The notes beneath the pieces were generated by a model, which saw only the letters and a list, made by a program, of their open reading frames with translations, ran no database searches and had not been told where the DNA came from. A DNA stretch of 64,000 bases from Deinococcus malanensis (GTDB taxonomy: Bacteria > Deinococcota > Deinococci > Deinococcales > Deinococcaceae): contig NZ_BMPP01000014.1 in assembly GCF_014647655.1 (NCBI RefSeq), positions 20,297 through 84,296 on the forward strand, given 5' to 3'. Shown piece after piece: positions 53,611 to 63,443 of this stretch. How positions within the stretch are numbered: the stretch's first letter is position 1; each line of letters begins with the position of its first letter. The translations under genes and the position numbers were made by a program.

Positions 53611-53638
53611 ACCGTAATCCTTCTTGCAGGAGAGTCAA
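53611..53638 (-). promoter_or_regulatory. Promoter of the MerR gene with dyad in the spacer
   Basis: On the minus strand TTGACT (53633-53638) and TACGGT (53611-53616) are 16 bases apart. The spacer holds CTCCT and AGGAT around GCAAGA, an imperfect dyad in the position used by MerR proteins. Confidence 0.5.
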
Positions 53639-53776
53639 GCGCCCCTGAAAGGCCAGACGGAGCCGTCAGCAGGTGACGGTCATCCCCCACTTCACTTCCA
53701 CGCAAAGGGTCCAGAGGAGTGACCAGGTGGCCATGACCTGGTCACTGGAGTGAAGCACTTGCGGGTGGTGTGGGGG

Positions 53777-54175
53777 TTACCGGGGCCGGGCCAGCGTGAT
53801 TTTTCCACTGCCGGTGGTTTCGTCAAGCTGGGCAACGTACAGGTGACCGTTGGTGCGGTTCTCGGTCAGGTCGAGAGGGCTGGGGTTGAAGTCGGACAGG
53901 CCGGGAATGTTGGTTTCGGACCCGATGATGTCCTGGCTGGTTCCACCCTGGGTCAGCACGATGATGTCCTTGCCGGCGCTGTAACGCACCACCATCAGCT
54001 TGTTCTTCAGGGCGGTCGTCTGCGCGCTGGTGTACTCCTCGATCACGCCGTTTGGTGAGACATGCTCACCGAAGTCGAAGGCGAAGCCGCGCCAGTTGCG
54101 GTCAGGCAGCACGCCCGCGGGGTAGTCGGTCACTTCGCCCCGGTCAATGCCGCTGGTGGGATTGCCTCCGTTCAT
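53777..54175 (-). pseudogene. C-terminal fragment of a glucose/sorbosone dehydrogenase-like secreted protein
   Basis: 132 residues without signal or catalytic part. RNWRGFAFDFGEHVSPNGVIEEY, LKNKLMVVRYSAGKDIIVL, then SPLDLTENRTNGHLYV, match the last blades of large secreted dehydrogenase/NPCBM proteins. The upstream part is missing; the DNA before it is unrelated. A remnant. Confidence 0.6.
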
Positions 54176-54217
54176 GACCCATTCGCAGGTGCTGGTGCGG
54201 AAATCGTATTGATTGCA

Positions 54218-54388
54218 ATGCTTGTGGGCATCAGCCTTTTAGCTTTGTGGTTGTACGCCACCACCCCGAAACGGTTACCCGCACCGCGCCTGCGGCCGGC
54301 TCCAAAGTATCCGAGACGAAAGGCACCTCTCGCGTCTTCATGGGAGCGACGGACGCTGATCCATACGCAAGTTGACCTTGTCATTTGA
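54218..54388 (+). CDS. Possible small membrane protein, 56 residues
   Basis: One helix (MLVGISLLALWLYATT) followed by a basic Pro/Arg tail (PAPRLRPAPKYPRRK). A rightward terminator follows 20 bases after the stop, which supports transcription of this frame. The ribosome site is weak. Confidence 0.4.
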   Translation: MLVGISLLALWLYATTPKRLPAPRLRPAPKYPRRKAPLASSWERRTLIHTQVDLVI

Positions 54389-54407
54389 ACGAATGTAAGT
54401 AGTTCAA

Positions 54408-54447
54408 GGCCCCACCCCAGCTGATGCCAGGGTGGGGCCTTTTTTTG
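54408..54447 (+). terminator. Intrinsic terminator
   Basis: GGCCCCACC and GGTGGGGCC form a 9-bp stem followed by TTTTTTT. Confidence 0.85.
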
Positions 54448-54500
54448 GTGTGGGAGATGTCAACCGATCGAATGCTTTTCTTTAGAGATTTCCAGTGACA

Positions 54501-54687
54501 TTCAGATGCGCAGTCAGGTGCTCATGCGGCGGGTTGCCTATACCGGTCAAGCTGAGTTTCGCCACCCAGAGTCTGACCCCGCCCCTCACCCCGTGGCCAG
54601 AGGTTCCCCATGCACGCACGCCGTCCCGTCCTGCTCAGCACCGCCCTGACCCTCCTGCTCGCCGCCTGCGGCCAGCCGCAAGGAGAG
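54501..54687 (+). repeat. Duplicated leader, copy 1 (promoter region and signal peptide of NPCBM gene)
   Basis: The 109 bases before the NPCBM gene and its first 26 codons recur at 63810-64000. The two copies share GATGCGCAGTC, TCATGCGGCGGGTTGCCTAT and most of the lipoprotein signal sequence, with scattered differences. See copy 2. Confidence 0.85.
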
Positions 54688-56421
54688 TCACCCGCCGAAG
54701 TCGATCCCTACGCCAACGGCGCGAATTACCCCTGGTCCTACATCGCCCCCGAAGGCCGCCTCACCACCCTGAGCCTCACCCCCGGCGAGAACAACCTGTA
54801 CTTTGAACCCATCCTCGCCGCCTCCAACGGCTGGGGTCCCGTCGAAATCGACCGCAGCAACGGCGAACAGGCCGCAGGGGATGGCAGAACACTCTCCATC
54901 AACGGGAAGACGTACACCCGCGGGTACGGTGTTCATGCCGGCAGTGAACTACGCTTCAGCCTCAAAGGCACCGGAGCGAACTGCACACGGTTCACGGCGG
55001 ATGTCGGGGTGGACGACGAGGTCGGCAAGAAAGGCAAGGTGGTGTTCCAGGTGTTCCTGGATGGCGTCAAGGCGTACGACAGCGGGGCGATGAAGGGCAA
55101 GGACCCGGCCAGACTGGTGGACCTGGACATCACTGGGAAACAGGAACTGAGGCTGGTGGTGACGGATGCGGGGAACGGCATCAACTACGACCATGCCGAC
55201 TGGGCGCAACCCAAGATCTTCTGCGTGGCCACCACGCCCCCCACGACCCCGCCCCCCACCCCGCCACCCGCTGGCCCCTCAGGCACGCTTGATCCCAGCT
55301 TTGATAGTGACGGGATCGTGGTGACCAACTTTGATGGAGGGGAGACAGAAGCCTCTGCCGTCGTGCAACAGCCGGACGGCAAAGTGGTCGCCGTCGGCTC
55401 AATGTATTCCTTCGGTATCGATACCAAAACTGTCGTTGCTCGCTACAACAGTGACGGCAGCCTTGACCCCAGCTTCGGAAGTGCGGGAACGGCCGTACTG
55501 AATCTGATCATCAGAAGTGCCGACAGTCCTGTAGGGTTCGAAAAGCATTCCGCTGTAGCGCTGCAAAAAGACGGCAAGATCCTTGTGGGTGGCGGAACTT
55601 CAGGCCTCACCCCGTTGATGGCACGCCTGACTCCGACAGGCGCCCTTGACCCCACCTTCGGCAATGGTGGCGTCGTCATCGTTCCCGAGCTGGAAGTCGG
55701 GGAGGTGACCGAGCTTCTGGTGCTGAGTGATGGGCGATTCCTGGTCAACGGCAGCCGGGCCGTACGACGGTACCACCCTAATGGAACGGTTGACACGACA
55801 TTCGCGAATGCAGGTACCCTCGAGCGCCAAGAGAACGGGCAACGGTACATCGCCGACATTGCTCTTCAGTCCACTGGCCAGATCCTTGTCCTGACGAGCA
55901 ACGGGTACCTGAAACGCTTCACCGCGGATGGGCAACTGGACACCAGCTTCGGGACCAACGGGCAGATCGGGTATGAGGTCTGGCGGTCCGCTTACCAGGA
56001 ATTCAGTGGGGTCGCGGTCGCGGTACTCCCAGGCGACCACTTCCTGGTCGGGCTGAGCGGTCGGACCATCTCTGCTGGAGGCGGGTCCAGATATGAGCCA
56101 CCTGTCGTGGATGACGACAGCATGCTGGTGAAGCATGAGCCCAATGGTGCCCCGATCAGCAGCTTCGGGACAGGGGGACGTGTGTTCTACCCTGATGGCT
56201 ACGGTTTCTATGATTTACAGGCTCTGCAAGACGGTTCCTTGCTGGCACGCACAGTGCGCTACAACGCGGATGGAACCTTCAGGCAGAGCTACTCTCAGCC
56301 AGACTTTGAGGTGAGAAGCAGCAGCGTTCAGGCGGATGGACGTATTCTCCTGGTTGGAAAATCGATCGAGCCTCCGTGCTTCAGACCGTGTTCGTTCACT
56401 GTCGCTCGTCTGTTTCCGTGA
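54610..56421 (+). CDS. Lipoprotein with NPCBM domain and delta-60 repeats
   Basis: 603 residues. Lipobox LLLAAC at the end of the signal. Residues 60-200 form an NPCBM carbohydrate-binding domain (NGKTYTRGYGVHAGSELRFSL, then VFLDGVKAYDSG). A Pro/Thr linker (PTTPPPTPPPAG) follows, then six delta-60 repeats with the core LDPSFDSDG, LDPSFGSAG, LDPTFGNGG, VDTTFANAG, LDTSFGTNG, ISSFGTGG. These build a repeat propeller or solenoid. Probably a surface protein binding glycans. Confidence 0.9.
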   Translation: MHARRPVLLSTALTLLLAACGQPQGESPAEVDPYANGANYPWSYIAPEGRLTTLSLTPGENNLYFEPILAASNGWGPVEIDRSNGEQAAGDGRTLSINGKTYTRGYGVHAGSELRFSLKGTGANCTRFTADVGVDDEVGKKGKVVFQVFLDGVKAYDSGAMKGKDPARLVDLDITGKQELRLVVTDAGNGINYDHADWAQPKIFCVATTPPTTPPPTPPPAGPSGTLDPSFDSDGIVVTNFDGGETEASAVVQQPDGKVVAVGSMYSFGIDTKTVVARYNSDGSLDPSFGSAGTAVLNLIIRSADSPVGFEKHSAVALQKDGKILVGGGTSGLTPLMARLTPTGALDPTFGNGGVVIVPELEVGEVTELLVLSDGRFLVNGSRAVRRYHPNGTVDTTFANAGTLERQENGQRYIADIALQSTGQILVLTSNGYLKRFTADGQLDTSFGTNGQIGYEVWRSAYQEFSGVAVAVLPGDHFLVGLSGRTISAGGGSRYEPPVVDDDSMLVKHEPNGAPISSFGTGGRVFYPDGYGFYDLQALQDGSLLARTVRYNADGTFRQSYSQPDFEVRSSSVQADGRILLVGKSIEPPCFRPCSFTVARLFP

Positions 56422-56570
56422 TCCGAGGCCTGCCGCTGATCACGTCTACGGACGGAACAACGGTCTCATCTCTGCTAATTCAGAGTGACGGGAGGGCTGT
56501 GGTAACGACGCATCCGGTTGCTGGCACTACCGCAACGACAAGTGGCGTGACCTTACGAACCCTGCCTTGA
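56422..56570 (+). pseudogene. Delta-60 C-terminal fragment
   Basis: Directly after the stop, another frame reads SSLLIQSDGRAVVTT and ends GVTLRTLP, like the last delta-60 repeat of a related gene. It has no start of its own. It may be the 3' end of a lost duplicate. Confidence 0.45.
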
Positions 56571-56593
56571 GGGCATAGGCAAGCGGAAAAGAC

Positions 56594-56625
56594 AGGTGGG
56601 AGGAACGGCAATGCTCCTCCCACCT
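56594..56625 (+). terminator. Hairpin after the delta-60 gene
   Basis: AGGTGGGAGGA and TCCTCCCACCT form a perfect 11-bp stem with a 10-base loop. No T run follows; it may act with both strands. Confidence 0.6.
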
Positions 56626-56693
56626 CGTCGTAATCAGTCCTGCACCCTTGTCACCTACCAGCCCTGGTGACTTTCCTGCCTGCCCCCCTCGTC

Positions 56694-56903
56694 CTACCGA
56701 CAGACTTCCATCAGCACGTGGCCACACTCCAGCACCCATACATCACTGTTCGGCTCGCCTAGCCACCATCGGCCGCCTGACCGGTACCAGTTACCAGTCC
56801 CCTGCTGGGTGACGTGATGCTGGCGCCCACGCGATAGGACGGACAGGAGCCTCTTCCCATCTGGTGACTGCTTGACCTCGCAAGGTTCCTGGACTGCCTT
56901 CAC
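56694..56903 (-). CDS. Small protein, 69 residues
   Basis: GTG start with AGGAG 4 bases upstream. GTGNWYRSGGRWWLGEPNSD and VWVLECGHVLMEV look like a small strand-rich domain. Unrecognised; paired with the next small gene. Confidence 0.55.
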   Translation of the reverse strand: MKAVQEPCEVKQSPDGKRLLSVLSRGRQHHVTQQGTGNWYRSGGRWWLGEPNSDVWVLECGHVLMEVCR

Positions 56904-56915
56904 GACACTCCTTCC

Positions 56916-57128
56916 TCAAACCAGCGCGGCAGATCCATCAACCGGCACCCGGTACTCCAACGGGTACTTCTCCGCGACCCAGTCCTGCTCGCGCTGAGTC
57001 CAAACCAGGTCGTCACCAGCTATAAACCCACACGCGGTCCGCGCCGCAGCAGCTGAAGCGCACGGACCCACGCGCCGCACGGTTTCACCTGTCTGCGTAT
57101 GGACCACGGTGGCGTAAACCTTAGGCAT
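56916..57128 (-). CDS. Small protein, 70 residues
   Basis: MPKVYATVVHTQTGETVRRVG, then DDLVWTQREQDWVAEKYPLE. Twelve bases before the 69-residue gene, same direction, so likely cotranscribed. Unrecognised. Confidence 0.5.
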   Translation of the reverse strand: MPKVYATVVHTQTGETVRRVGPCASAAAARTACGFIAGDDLVWTQREQDWVAEKYPLEYRVPVDGSAALV

Positions 57129-57137
57129 AGAACAACC

Positions 57138-57323
57138 CTACGACACTTCCGTCATGTCGCGATTCAACGATGGCCCTGACCCGTCATCGGGCATTATGAG
57201 CGCGAACCCAATTCCTCGGACCGTCCGGATGAGGCCGAATCCTCCCACTTCCCGCAGTTTCGTCCGAAGGGTTGCGTGGCGCGTACCACGATCACAGGGC
57301 ATGTGATCCCCCCCCGTGCTCAC
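57138..57323 (-). pseudogene. OmpR-type response regulator C-terminal fragment
   Basis: LRTKLREVGGFGLIRTVRGIGFAL is the last helix and wing of an OmpR/PhoB DNA-binding domain. The receiver domain and recognition helix are gone. A remnant. Confidence 0.55.
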
Positions 57324-57550
57324 CTCCCCGGCGCCTGCACCGGTCGGTCACCGAAGCTACGCGGTCGCCATGCTCCTGGCCCACGCGCCCCACACCCAGC
57401 TCCCATTTCTCGATGTTCCCGCCGGGTCACGTTGGGGCAATGATCCCCACGGCCGTCGCGACCAGCAGTGAGCTGGCGACATGAGAGAGACCAGTCAAAC
57501 ATTGTGAGCACGAGGCCGTATGACCGAGCAAGGGTAAACTGACCCCAGAG

Positions 57551-57853
57551 GTGACTGACGTGGCGAAGAACAACCGGCACATCACTGTGGGAGACACGTT
57601 CAACACGGGGGACAGGCTGCTGGTCCTGACCGTGAACGGTCAGCCGGTGTACGCCGAGCCACCTCTCCATGAACCCATCAGCGAGGATGATCTGCGTGCT
57701 CTCGCCGTCCGCGTAACCCGAGACGAAGCGGTCGCCGAAGCATGGCTGGACCGCGCAAATCTGGACCTCTGTAACCGCACCCCCCGGGAAGTGGCGCGCG
57801 CAGGGCAAGGCCACCTGGCGGCGAACATCCTGCGGTGTTTCCTGGCGTTATGA
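57551..57853 (+). CDS. Antitoxin-like protein, 100 residues
   Basis: GTG start. The N-terminal half has GDTFNTGDRLLVLTVNGQPVY; the C-terminal half EAWLDRANLDLCNRTPREVA resembles the MbcA/ParS (DUF2384) antitoxin motif (WLxxxNxxLxxxTPxEVA). No RES-type toxin gene lies beside it. A terminator follows. Confidence 0.5.
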   Translation: MTDVAKNNRHITVGDTFNTGDRLLVLTVNGQPVYAEPPLHEPISEDDLRALAVRVTRDEAVAEAWLDRANLDLCNRTPREVARAGQGHLAANILRCFLAL

Positions 57854-57874
57854 CCCTGCAAAGTGACGAGATGC

Positions 57875-57900
57875 GGGAGCCCAGCATTTGCTGGGCTCCC
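57875..57900 (+). terminator. Terminator after the antitoxin-like gene
   Basis: GGGAGCCCAGC and GCTGGGCTCCC form an 11-bp stem with a 4-base loop, 21 bases after the stop. Confidence 0.75.
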
Positions 57901-58156
57901 TGATTGTTGTGGCATCTGCACGACTCGTGAGCTACAGCACCCAGCACAATCAGCACCCGAAAACCACTCTTAGAGTTCGACGAAGACCCAAAGCAGGAAA
58001 GCCATCGCCTGTTAAAAAACGTCCCCTTCGTTTGAGCTTTGGCCTTACGCTTTAAGACATGAAGGCAACGATTGAGATTCAACCCTGAATCGATACACGC
58101 TCCGCCGCACCCTCACCCACGACCTGGGCGGCATCGGCATCGGCGGCGGGCAGACC

Positions 58157-58381
58157 ATGGACGGCACTGGCTGGGACGAATGCGCGGATTTCCACCTGCC
58201 GAACGGCCGAGAGATCAGCGTGATGTTCGAAGTCGACGATATGACGGCATACCTCGGAATGTTCGACTACGCGGCGTCCGAACCCACGCTGCTCCGGTAT
58301 GAAGGGGCGCCGGCCGAGGTTCTCGCGATCCTGACCGCCAATCTGGTGGCCCTGGGCTACCCACTGCCCTACGGCGCGTGA
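58157..58381 (+). CDS. Small acidic protein, 74 residues
   Basis: MDGTGWDECADFHLPNGREI, then VDDMTAYLGMFDYAA. The coding look extends about 26 codons upstream (NRYTLRRTLTHDLGG) to a stop without a usual start, so the gene may be truncated at its 5' end. Unrecognised. Confidence 0.45.
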   Translation: MDGTGWDECADFHLPNGREISVMFEVDDMTAYLGMFDYAASEPTLLRYEGAPAEVLAILTANLVALGYPLPYGA

Positions 58382-58689
58382 CTTCGCTGCGGCCCCTGGT
58401 GCTGCCTGCACCGAGTCGGCATGACGATGGGAATGACATCCAGCCTCACTGAATCGTTGTTGAAACCGACGTGATGCACTGGTCTCAGCGACGATTCCTT
58501 TCGTCCCCCCCCGTGCTTACTCGTTCTGTGCGGCAGTATCGGCCCGATTCACCCCTCTGCTGAGCAATCATGCTGGTCCAACATCAGGCGAATCAACAGC
58601 AGTACAGCGTCTTCCAGACGCTCGTAAGTGCTTCACGGGTTCTGTCAAGCGGGGCGGCGTGTTGAGCGGCAGGTCCAGGTCGTCGACCA
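58382..58689. other. Gap without a supported gene
   Basis: No recognisable protein features or RNA structures were seen in this stretch. Confidence 0.35.
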
Positions 58690-58929
58690 CTACAGCGAAG
58701 TTCGTGCCGGATGCGCCGCCACAGCGGCCATCAAGGCGACGCCGATGCTGTTCAGGCCGGTCAGCACCCCCGCCGGGCTGGGCGCCACCTGGTACGCCCC
58801 GTGGGTGACGTACGGACCGGTCCTCGGGGTCTCGCCCAGCAGCCACGCGACGTTGTGACAGCTGGCCTGCAGGTGCGTCTGTGGGTTGCCCAGCAGCAAC
58901 ACCAGACACGGCAGACTGGGGGAGGTCAT
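58690..58929 (-). CDS. Possible 79-residue fragment
   Basis: LLLGNPQTHLQASCHNVAWLLGE, then GAYQVAPSPAGVLTGLNSIGVALMAA looks like a conserved protein end and not random, but I cannot name it. No ribosome site. Confidence 0.3.
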   Translation of the reverse strand: MTSPSLPCLVLLLGNPQTHLQASCHNVAWLLGETPRTGPYVTHGAYQVAPSPAGVLTGLNSIGVALMAAVAAHPARTSL

Positions 58930-58968
58930 TATGCTGGCCGTGACGGGCCGTGCGCGTCCAGGAGAAGC

Positions 58969-61717
58969 TCAGGCTTCAGGCAGGTCAGTGAACGGCGCTT
59001 CCGTCCGGGGCCGCGGACCAAGTTGGGTCATCAGGGTCAGGAACACCCGCGTCAGATCGGGATCGAAGTGCGACCCGGCGGTCCGCTGAATTTCAGCGAG
59101 CGCGTCCTCGTGACTCCAGGCACGTTTGTACGGCCGTTCGTCGGTGAGGGCGTCATACACGTCAACGAACGCGAACAGGCGCGCCGAGAGCGGAATGCCC
59201 TCCGCTGCCAGGCCGTGCGGGTAGCCGCTACCGTCCCAGCGTTCATGGTGGTGCAGCACCACGTCCAGGGTGGTGCTGGGCAGGGTAGGAATGTGGCTGA
59301 GCAGTTCATGCCCGATTTCGGAGTGGCGTTTCATGGCCGCCCACTCGTCAGCGTTGAGCTTGCTGGGCTTCAGTAGAATCTCATCGGGAATGGCAACCTT
59401 GCCGGTGTCATGCAGGTACGCGCCCCAGCGGAGCGCGTCCAGGTGCGCGCTACTCAGGCCCAGCCGGCGGCCGAACTGCGCGGCGAGTGCCACGACCCGG
59501 TCGGTGTGGCCGGCCGTTTCGTAATCGCGGTACTCCAGCACCATGCCCAGCGCGCAGCGTCTCCTCGCGGGACGCGTCGAGTTGCGCGACGTGCAGGCTG
59601 CGTTCCATGGCGGTGCTGGCGTACTCGCTGATGGTGGCCAGCAGTCGGCGTGCGTCCGCGCGGACCTGCCCGTGCTCACTGAACAGCAGGAACGCGCCCA
59701 GCAGTTCCCCCCGCGCCATGACCGGCAGCGCGGCCACGCCGCGGTACTCGGTAAGCAGCGCCAGCACCGGCTTGGGCAAGCTGGATTCCTCTAGGGTCGT
59801 GAAGTGCGCCTGACCGTGCAGCAGCGGCGGCGCGAGCGTTCCCAACGACGAGGTGCGGCCCGGTTCCGCTTTCAGGAACGTGATCAGGGAATCTTTGAGC
59901 CTGTGGGCATGCACGGCGTCCATCCGCTGCCCAGTGATGCTGATGTACAGCCCGCCCGCGAAGTCCGTGAGGTCCACGCAGCGTTCCAGCGCTTCACGCG
60001 CCAGTTCCAGCGGGTCGTGCTGCGTGGCGAGTGTCTCTGCGAGATCCAGCAGCGCCTGGTAACGCTGCACCTGAGCTTGCAGTTGCCTTTCAGCACTGTT
60101 CTGCGCGGTGACGTCCTCAATCACCACCAGGCGCACTTCGCGTTCGGTGATGCGCAGGCTGCGTCCATGCGCGATCACGTCGATGACGCTGCCGTCCCGC
60201 AGGATGTGCCGGGTTTCGCTGCTGTCCACCCGGTTTGAATTCAACGCACGGATGATGCCTGGCAGGGCGGCGCGTTCCTCCTCGGGACGGAACTGCAACA
60301 GCGTCATCCCGAGGAACTCCCCGCGGGTGTACCCGTACTTGTCCACCGCGGCCTGGTTGGCTTCGAGCAGCGCCAGCGTCTGCCGGTCATACAGGAACAT
60401 CGGCAGGGGGTTGCGTTCAAACAGGTGCCGGAATGCTGTTTCGCGGTGCGTGAGTTCCTGCTGAAGGCCAACCGTGGCGCTCACGTCCCGGGAGTTCACC
60501 AAAATCCCACCGATGTCCGGGTCGTCAAAGTGATTGGCGGCAATCGACTCGATCCACACCCAGTGGCCGTCTTGATGCTGGAAGCGGTACGTTTCCCGGA
60601 CCGGTTCGCCCCGCCGGGTGGCGAGTTCCCCCAGGGTGTTGGCGACGTTCGCCTGGTCGTCCGGGTGAATCAACTCGAACATGGACCGGCTGAACAGCGC
60701 TTCGGGTGGGTACCCGAGGATTTTGGTGGTGGCGTCCGTAGTGAAGATCAATTGCCCGACCGGGTCGAGGATGCTGGTGAGGTCCGCGCCGTACCGGTTG
60801 AGTTTCTGATGCCGGGCGTCGCTGGCTTTGAGACGCTCGTGCAGCAGCGCGCCTTGCAGCGCCTGCGCGGCCTGCTGCGCGAGCGTCTGCATGAACGCCT
60901 GCTCCCCGGGTGTGACCGGGTGCGTGCGCGTGAAGCTCAGCACCAGCGCGCCCAGCTGGTGGCCGTCGTTGTGCAGGGGAAGCAGCGCCGTCAGGTGGTA
61001 CGGCCCAAGCGGCATGTTCGGGTAACGCACCTGCCAGTCGTGCGCCGTCACGATGATGGGCCGATGCTCGCTGACCGCGTCACGCACCTCGCACAGCTGG
61101 TCAGAGTTCAGGTACTGCCGCCACAGCGCGGCGATGTCCTCGTCGTATCCGGTGGCGCCAATAGCAGTGAGCGGCAGGTGCGGCGCGCGGCGGACCACAA
61201 TCGTTCCGGCCTGCGCGCCGAGGGTGGTGATGGCGTCCTCCACCACAGACCGGGCCACGTCATCCGGTGACAGCGCCCCAGCCAGCGCTGCCGTGACCGT
61301 GTGCCCCGAGGGGTCGGTGCCAGCCCCGCGGACGGTGATGGTGACGTCCTGCAATGTGAGCAGCACGCCCGCAATGAGGGGGTCGGTTCCGTGATGAACG
61401 GCCATGCCGCTCAGCCAGCGCCACGAAGGGCCGTCCTGCTTCACGCGGAAGGCCGGCAGGGCCATCACTTCACCCTCGCTGAGCGCCCTGAGGGCGCCGG
61501 ACAGGGCCAGCTGATCCTCGGGATGCACCTGCTCGCTCAGAAGCCCGCCGGGTCCGGCGCCGCGCAGCACATGTCGGGCGGCCGGGCTGAGGTACTCCAG
61601 CAGGCCGTGTTGCGTCACGATGATCATCAGGTCTGCGTGATGCGCGAACAGGCGGTCAAGCACCGTCCGGTCTGGAACCGGGACGCTGCCATGGGAGGGG
61701 GTCGTGAAGTGGGTCAT
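58969..61717 (-). pseudogene. PAS/GAF/HD-GYP sensor broken by a one-base insertion
   Basis: The ATG at 61717 with AGGA upstream opens a multidomain sensor: PAS-like N-terminus, GAF (GTIVVRRAPHLPLTAIGATGY...), two PAS domains (TDATTKILGYPPEALFSRSM; LLEANQAAVDKYGYTRGEFLGM), and a second GAF. At 59548-59557 an extra base shifts the frame. The other frame continues as ALGMVLEYRDYETAGHTDRV and contains YLHDTGKVAIPDEIL, HHHERWDGSGYPHGL and RLFAFVDVYDAL, the HD-GYP domain that cleaves cyclic di-GMP. Removing one C restores a single protein of about 915 residues. Confidence 0.85.
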
Positions 61718-61733
61718 GTTTCCTGCGATGTGC

Positions 61734-61904
61734 TTATTTTTGAGCGACGCCAGAGGCTGTCGCGAGTTCCTGAAGGTGCGTGCCGGTGGCGCCATGCAGG
61801 TGGTGGACGGCCGCACGGCTCAGACCGAGGGTGATGAGGGCCGTGCCCGGCAGGGCCAGGAGGACCGAAGCCAGGGCCAGGCGTGTCCGCAGGCAAGTGT
61901 GCAT
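61734..61904 (-). CDS. Short membrane-anchored peptide upstream of the sensor, 56 residues
   Basis: Starts MHTCLRTRLALASVLLALPG, with a basic N-terminus and a membrane helix, then RAAVHHLHGATGTHLQEL. It looks like the first membrane segment of a sensor protein without the rest. It ends 16 bases before the PAS/HD-GYP gene. Likely the detached N-terminus of a sensor, or a short anchor. Confidence 0.45.
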   Translation of the reverse strand: MHTCLRTRLALASVLLALPGTALITLGLSRAAVHHLHGATGTHLQELATASGVAQK

Positions 61905-62145
61905 CTTCGTTGGGAAAGATAAAAGAGAGGCTCAGACAGCCCTCTTACTGACCGACATGATCACGTCGGATCTGCTCTTGCCTACGGGGACAAGACAGCC
62001 TTCAGGAACGGAAGCCATGACTTCTGATTCGGGGAACCAGCGACGTCGCGAGTTTCTGCGGGATGCTCAACGCAATGGTGTGCACGACGACAAGCGCAGA
62101 CGCATTGTCTTGGCCAAGGTTCGGGGCGTCCGTTTTCATGACGCT

Positions 62146-62679
62146 CTATTCGAACGCCATATACGCCGCGAACCAAGCTGCGACCTGCCCTTCATGCAAT
62201 TGAGCCCAGACCGACCAAACATCGCGCACCCACGCCTCTGCCACGTCCGCGCGCGCTTGAACGTCAGCAGCGCTCAGCACGTCGGCCACCGTCAGGACCG
62301 AAGCAAACGACGGTGGCGTCAGCCAGAAAAAGCGCTCGTGTTTGGGCACTCTCCTTTGCTGTCCTGGGCGTTGACGCAACCGTTGCGCTTGATCGGGAGC
62401 GTACCCACGCACGATCACGCCATACAGCACCATCAAGTGAATGGCCACCGAATTGATCGCCTGATTGGACGGCGTGCCCGGATGCTGAACAGCGTACGCG
62501 TCCACCAGCAGCGCCTCAAAGGGCACGTCCGCGAGCGAGTACCGCGTACTGCCGAGGACGTTGAATGCCGCCCAGCAGGCAGGGCTGGAGGTCATGTAGC
62601 GATGAACGGGACCCTCCACGCGGGGCAACACCGCGCCGCAGCCCACGCACGTTTCGGGCGAGGGCGCATCCATGGTCAC
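62146..62679 (-). CDS. DUF5946 family protein
   Basis: 177 residues starting at GTG 62679, with AGGAG 7 bases upstream. CVGCGA near residue 14 is a CxxC, followed by YMTSSPACWAAFNVLG, VDAYAVQHPG and SVAIHLMVLYG, the DUF5946 pattern, with a metal-binding Cys/His set. It overlaps the upstream gene by 4 bp. Function unknown. Confidence 0.7.
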   Translation of the reverse strand: MTMDAPSPETCVGCGAVLPRVEGPVHRYMTSSPACWAAFNVLGSTRYSLADVPFEALLVDAYAVQHPGTPSNQAINSVAIHLMVLYGVIVRGYAPDQAQRLRQRPGQQRRVPKHERFFWLTPPSFASVLTVADVLSAADVQARADVAEAWVRDVWSVWAQLHEGQVAAWFAAYMAFE

Positions 62680-63443
62680 GGGGGCGCTCCTGCCTGTTGT
62701 TCGAGCGCGTCGGCCAAAGCCACCTGAAACCCGGCCTGGTTGGAGAGTCCCAGCGGCGTGTACCCCCAATCACGAGCGGCATCATCGCCGTACATCGCCG
62801 CGAGGACGGTAGGTTGATGAGTGCTCTCCACGTGCGGCGCCAGCACCACTCGTGAATACGCCAACTCCTCGGCGTTGAATTCAAGCGTGCGTTCCGCAAA
62901 GGCGGCCGAGGCGCCTTCCTGGCACATCATGCCGAGTAGCGTGTGCGGATCGCCGTGACACGCCGCGAACGCGGCGCGGTGAGCGCTCTCCAGCACAAGC
63001 TGCCGAAGCGCGGCGCGCTCGGGAACGTCGCTCGTCCATAGGCAAACAGTTACCCACCCGGACGTCTGTAGCGCCTGCGCGGTCTGGAAGCGCAGCGCGT
63101 CATTGATATGCCGATTGGTCCAGCCGCCTCCCACATCATCCAGCAACGTCAGCCCGACCTTGACAGTGGCGTTGTACGCCACATGAGGCAAGCGCGCGCT
63201 GGCTTCTTCGAGGGCGGTGCGGGCGGTGTCTTCTGCGCCGAGCGCCAGCCATTGGTCAAGGACTTCGAGGACATGCGCTTTGGCCATTGGGTTTGCGCGG
63301 ACCAGGGGAGGCAATCGGACGTCTTTGGCGGTGTGTGCGCCAGCCACGACGGTGTCGAGGTATGCCTGAAAACGTGTGGCGTCCAGCGGACGCGCGTATA
63401 TGGAGCGCAATTCGTTCAGGGTGGGGATCAGCTCGAACCGCAT
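62676..63443 (-). CDS. Uncharacterised 255-residue protein paired with DUF5946
   Basis: Soluble protein. FELIPTLNELRSIYARPLDATRF at the start, VRLPPLVRANPMAKAHVLEVLDQWL, and WGYTPLGLSNQAGFQVALADALEQQ at the end. No family recognised. Overlaps the DUF5946 gene by 4 bp, so they are coupled. Confidence 0.65.
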   Translation of the reverse strand: MRFELIPTLNELRSIYARPLDATRFQAYLDTVVAGAHTAKDVRLPPLVRANPMAKAHVLEVLDQWLALGAEDTARTALEEASARLPHVAYNATVKVGLTLLDDVGGGWTNRHINDALRFQTAQALQTSGWVTVCLWTSDVPERAALRQLVLESAHRAAFAACHGDPHTLLGMMCQEGASAAFAERTLEFNAEELAYSRVVLAPHVESTHQPTVLAAMYGDDAARDWGYTPLGLSNQAGFQVALADALEQQAGAPP

